The notes beneath the pieces were generated by a model that saw only the letters and a list, made by a program, of their open reading frames with translations, did not search any database and was not told the origin of the DNA. Source: Pirellulaceae bacterium (lineage in GTDB: Bacteria > Planctomycetota > Planctomycetia > Pirellulales > Pirellulaceae). Taken from it: a stretch of 5,897 bases of DNA. Both the position numbers and the translations under genes were made by a program. Below are positions 5,766 to 5,897 of the stretch, piece after piece. How positions within the stretch are numbered: the first letter of the stretch is position 1; the number at the start of each line of letters is the position of its first letter. The DNA lies in contig JAKVBZ010000170.1 of NCBI GenBank assembly GCA_022448645.1, forward strand, positions 1 through 5,897, in the 5' to 3' direction.

Positions 5766-5897
5766 TCATTGATTCCGGATATCGATAGGTCCTTGATTTG
5801 GGCGTTGAGATTCTGATAGATCGTGTGTGAGGGTTTCCAGTGTGCGCCCAAACGCATCCACATGCTGGTGAAGGTGTCCTTGTTGGCAATGTATTTA
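5757..5897 (-). CDS. Upstream part of the same giant gene, in a different frame (5' end outside window)
   Basis: This frame is open from the right edge and encodes a sensible domain end. Its motif QNLNAQIKDLSISG closely parallels QGLNAKIRNLTLGG, which ends the next concanavalin-like domain at about 5175. This shows that 5897-5759 is the tail of a preceding domain of the same type and belongs to the same protein as the main frame. After the C5 run, this frame continues open only to a stop at 5440-5438; its residues from about 5755 on resemble no domain, while the alternative frame gives a good domain sequence. The ATG at 5863 is internal to the domain and is unlikely to be a start. Whether the two parts are joined in the living cell (sequence error or recoding) or the gene is broken cannot be decided here. 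Confidence 0.8.

Noticed and set aside
5438..5863. Minus-strand frame starting at ATG 5863 as an independent 141-residue gene
   Set aside because: Its first part is the tail of a domain that begins outside the window. After the C5 run its text resembles nothing, while the other frame carries a clear domain.

Overview
The whole window lies inside one very large gene read on the minus strand. There is no intergenic space, RNA gene, promoter, terminator, insertion sequence or CRISPR array. One frame on the minus strand is open from about position 5765 to the left edge, roughly 1,918 codons. It encodes a mosaic extracellular-type protein of laminin-G/concanavalin-like folds, FG-GAP/VCBS propeller blades with calcium-loop motifs, PKD and putative-Ig beta-sandwich domains, and six copies of a small module resembling the E1_FCCH domain family. 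Both ends of the gene are outside the window, so the signal peptide and any anchor or sorting domain cannot be seen.

Reading N- to C-terminal (right to left): the tail of one concanavalin-like domain (5897-5759); a frameshift in a C5 run (5756-5760); a second, related concanavalin-like domain (5756-5175); the C-terminal two thirds of a LamG domain (5123-4755); FCCH-like copies 1-3 in tandem (4754-4125), followed by the first residues of an aborted further copy; the head of a LamG domain (4067-3987) fused to half a cadherin-like domain (3980-3813); FG-GAP blades 1-2 (3776-3489); an inserted third concanavalin-like domain (3455-2874); a 24-bp tandem duplication; blades 3-5 (2825-2448); PKD 1 (2309-2022); PKD 2 interrupted by FCCH-like copy 4 (2012-1455); PKD 3 (1454-1185); copy 5 (1151-969); a PKD-like domain (926-750) that runs into copy 6 (704-546); a putative-Ig (He_PIG-like) domain (542-345); a truncated second one (344-180); and the start of a further module (179-1).

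Proteins of this architecture (LamG + FG-GAP + cadherin + PKD + He_PIG in polypeptides of thousands of residues) are well known from marine Planctomycetota and relatives such as Verrucomicrobiota, and less often from Gammaproteobacteria. GC looks close to balanced. I therefore suggest a PVC-group or environmental bacterium, as inference only. The likely role is cell-surface adhesion or carbohydrate/matrix binding; no catalytic site is visible. The most notable points are the frameshift, the FCCH-like modules that interrupt other domains, the split or out-of-order LamG pieces, and the hexanucleotide-like expansions in one loop of the FCCH-like repeat. I found no defence, secretion or biosynthetic system here.
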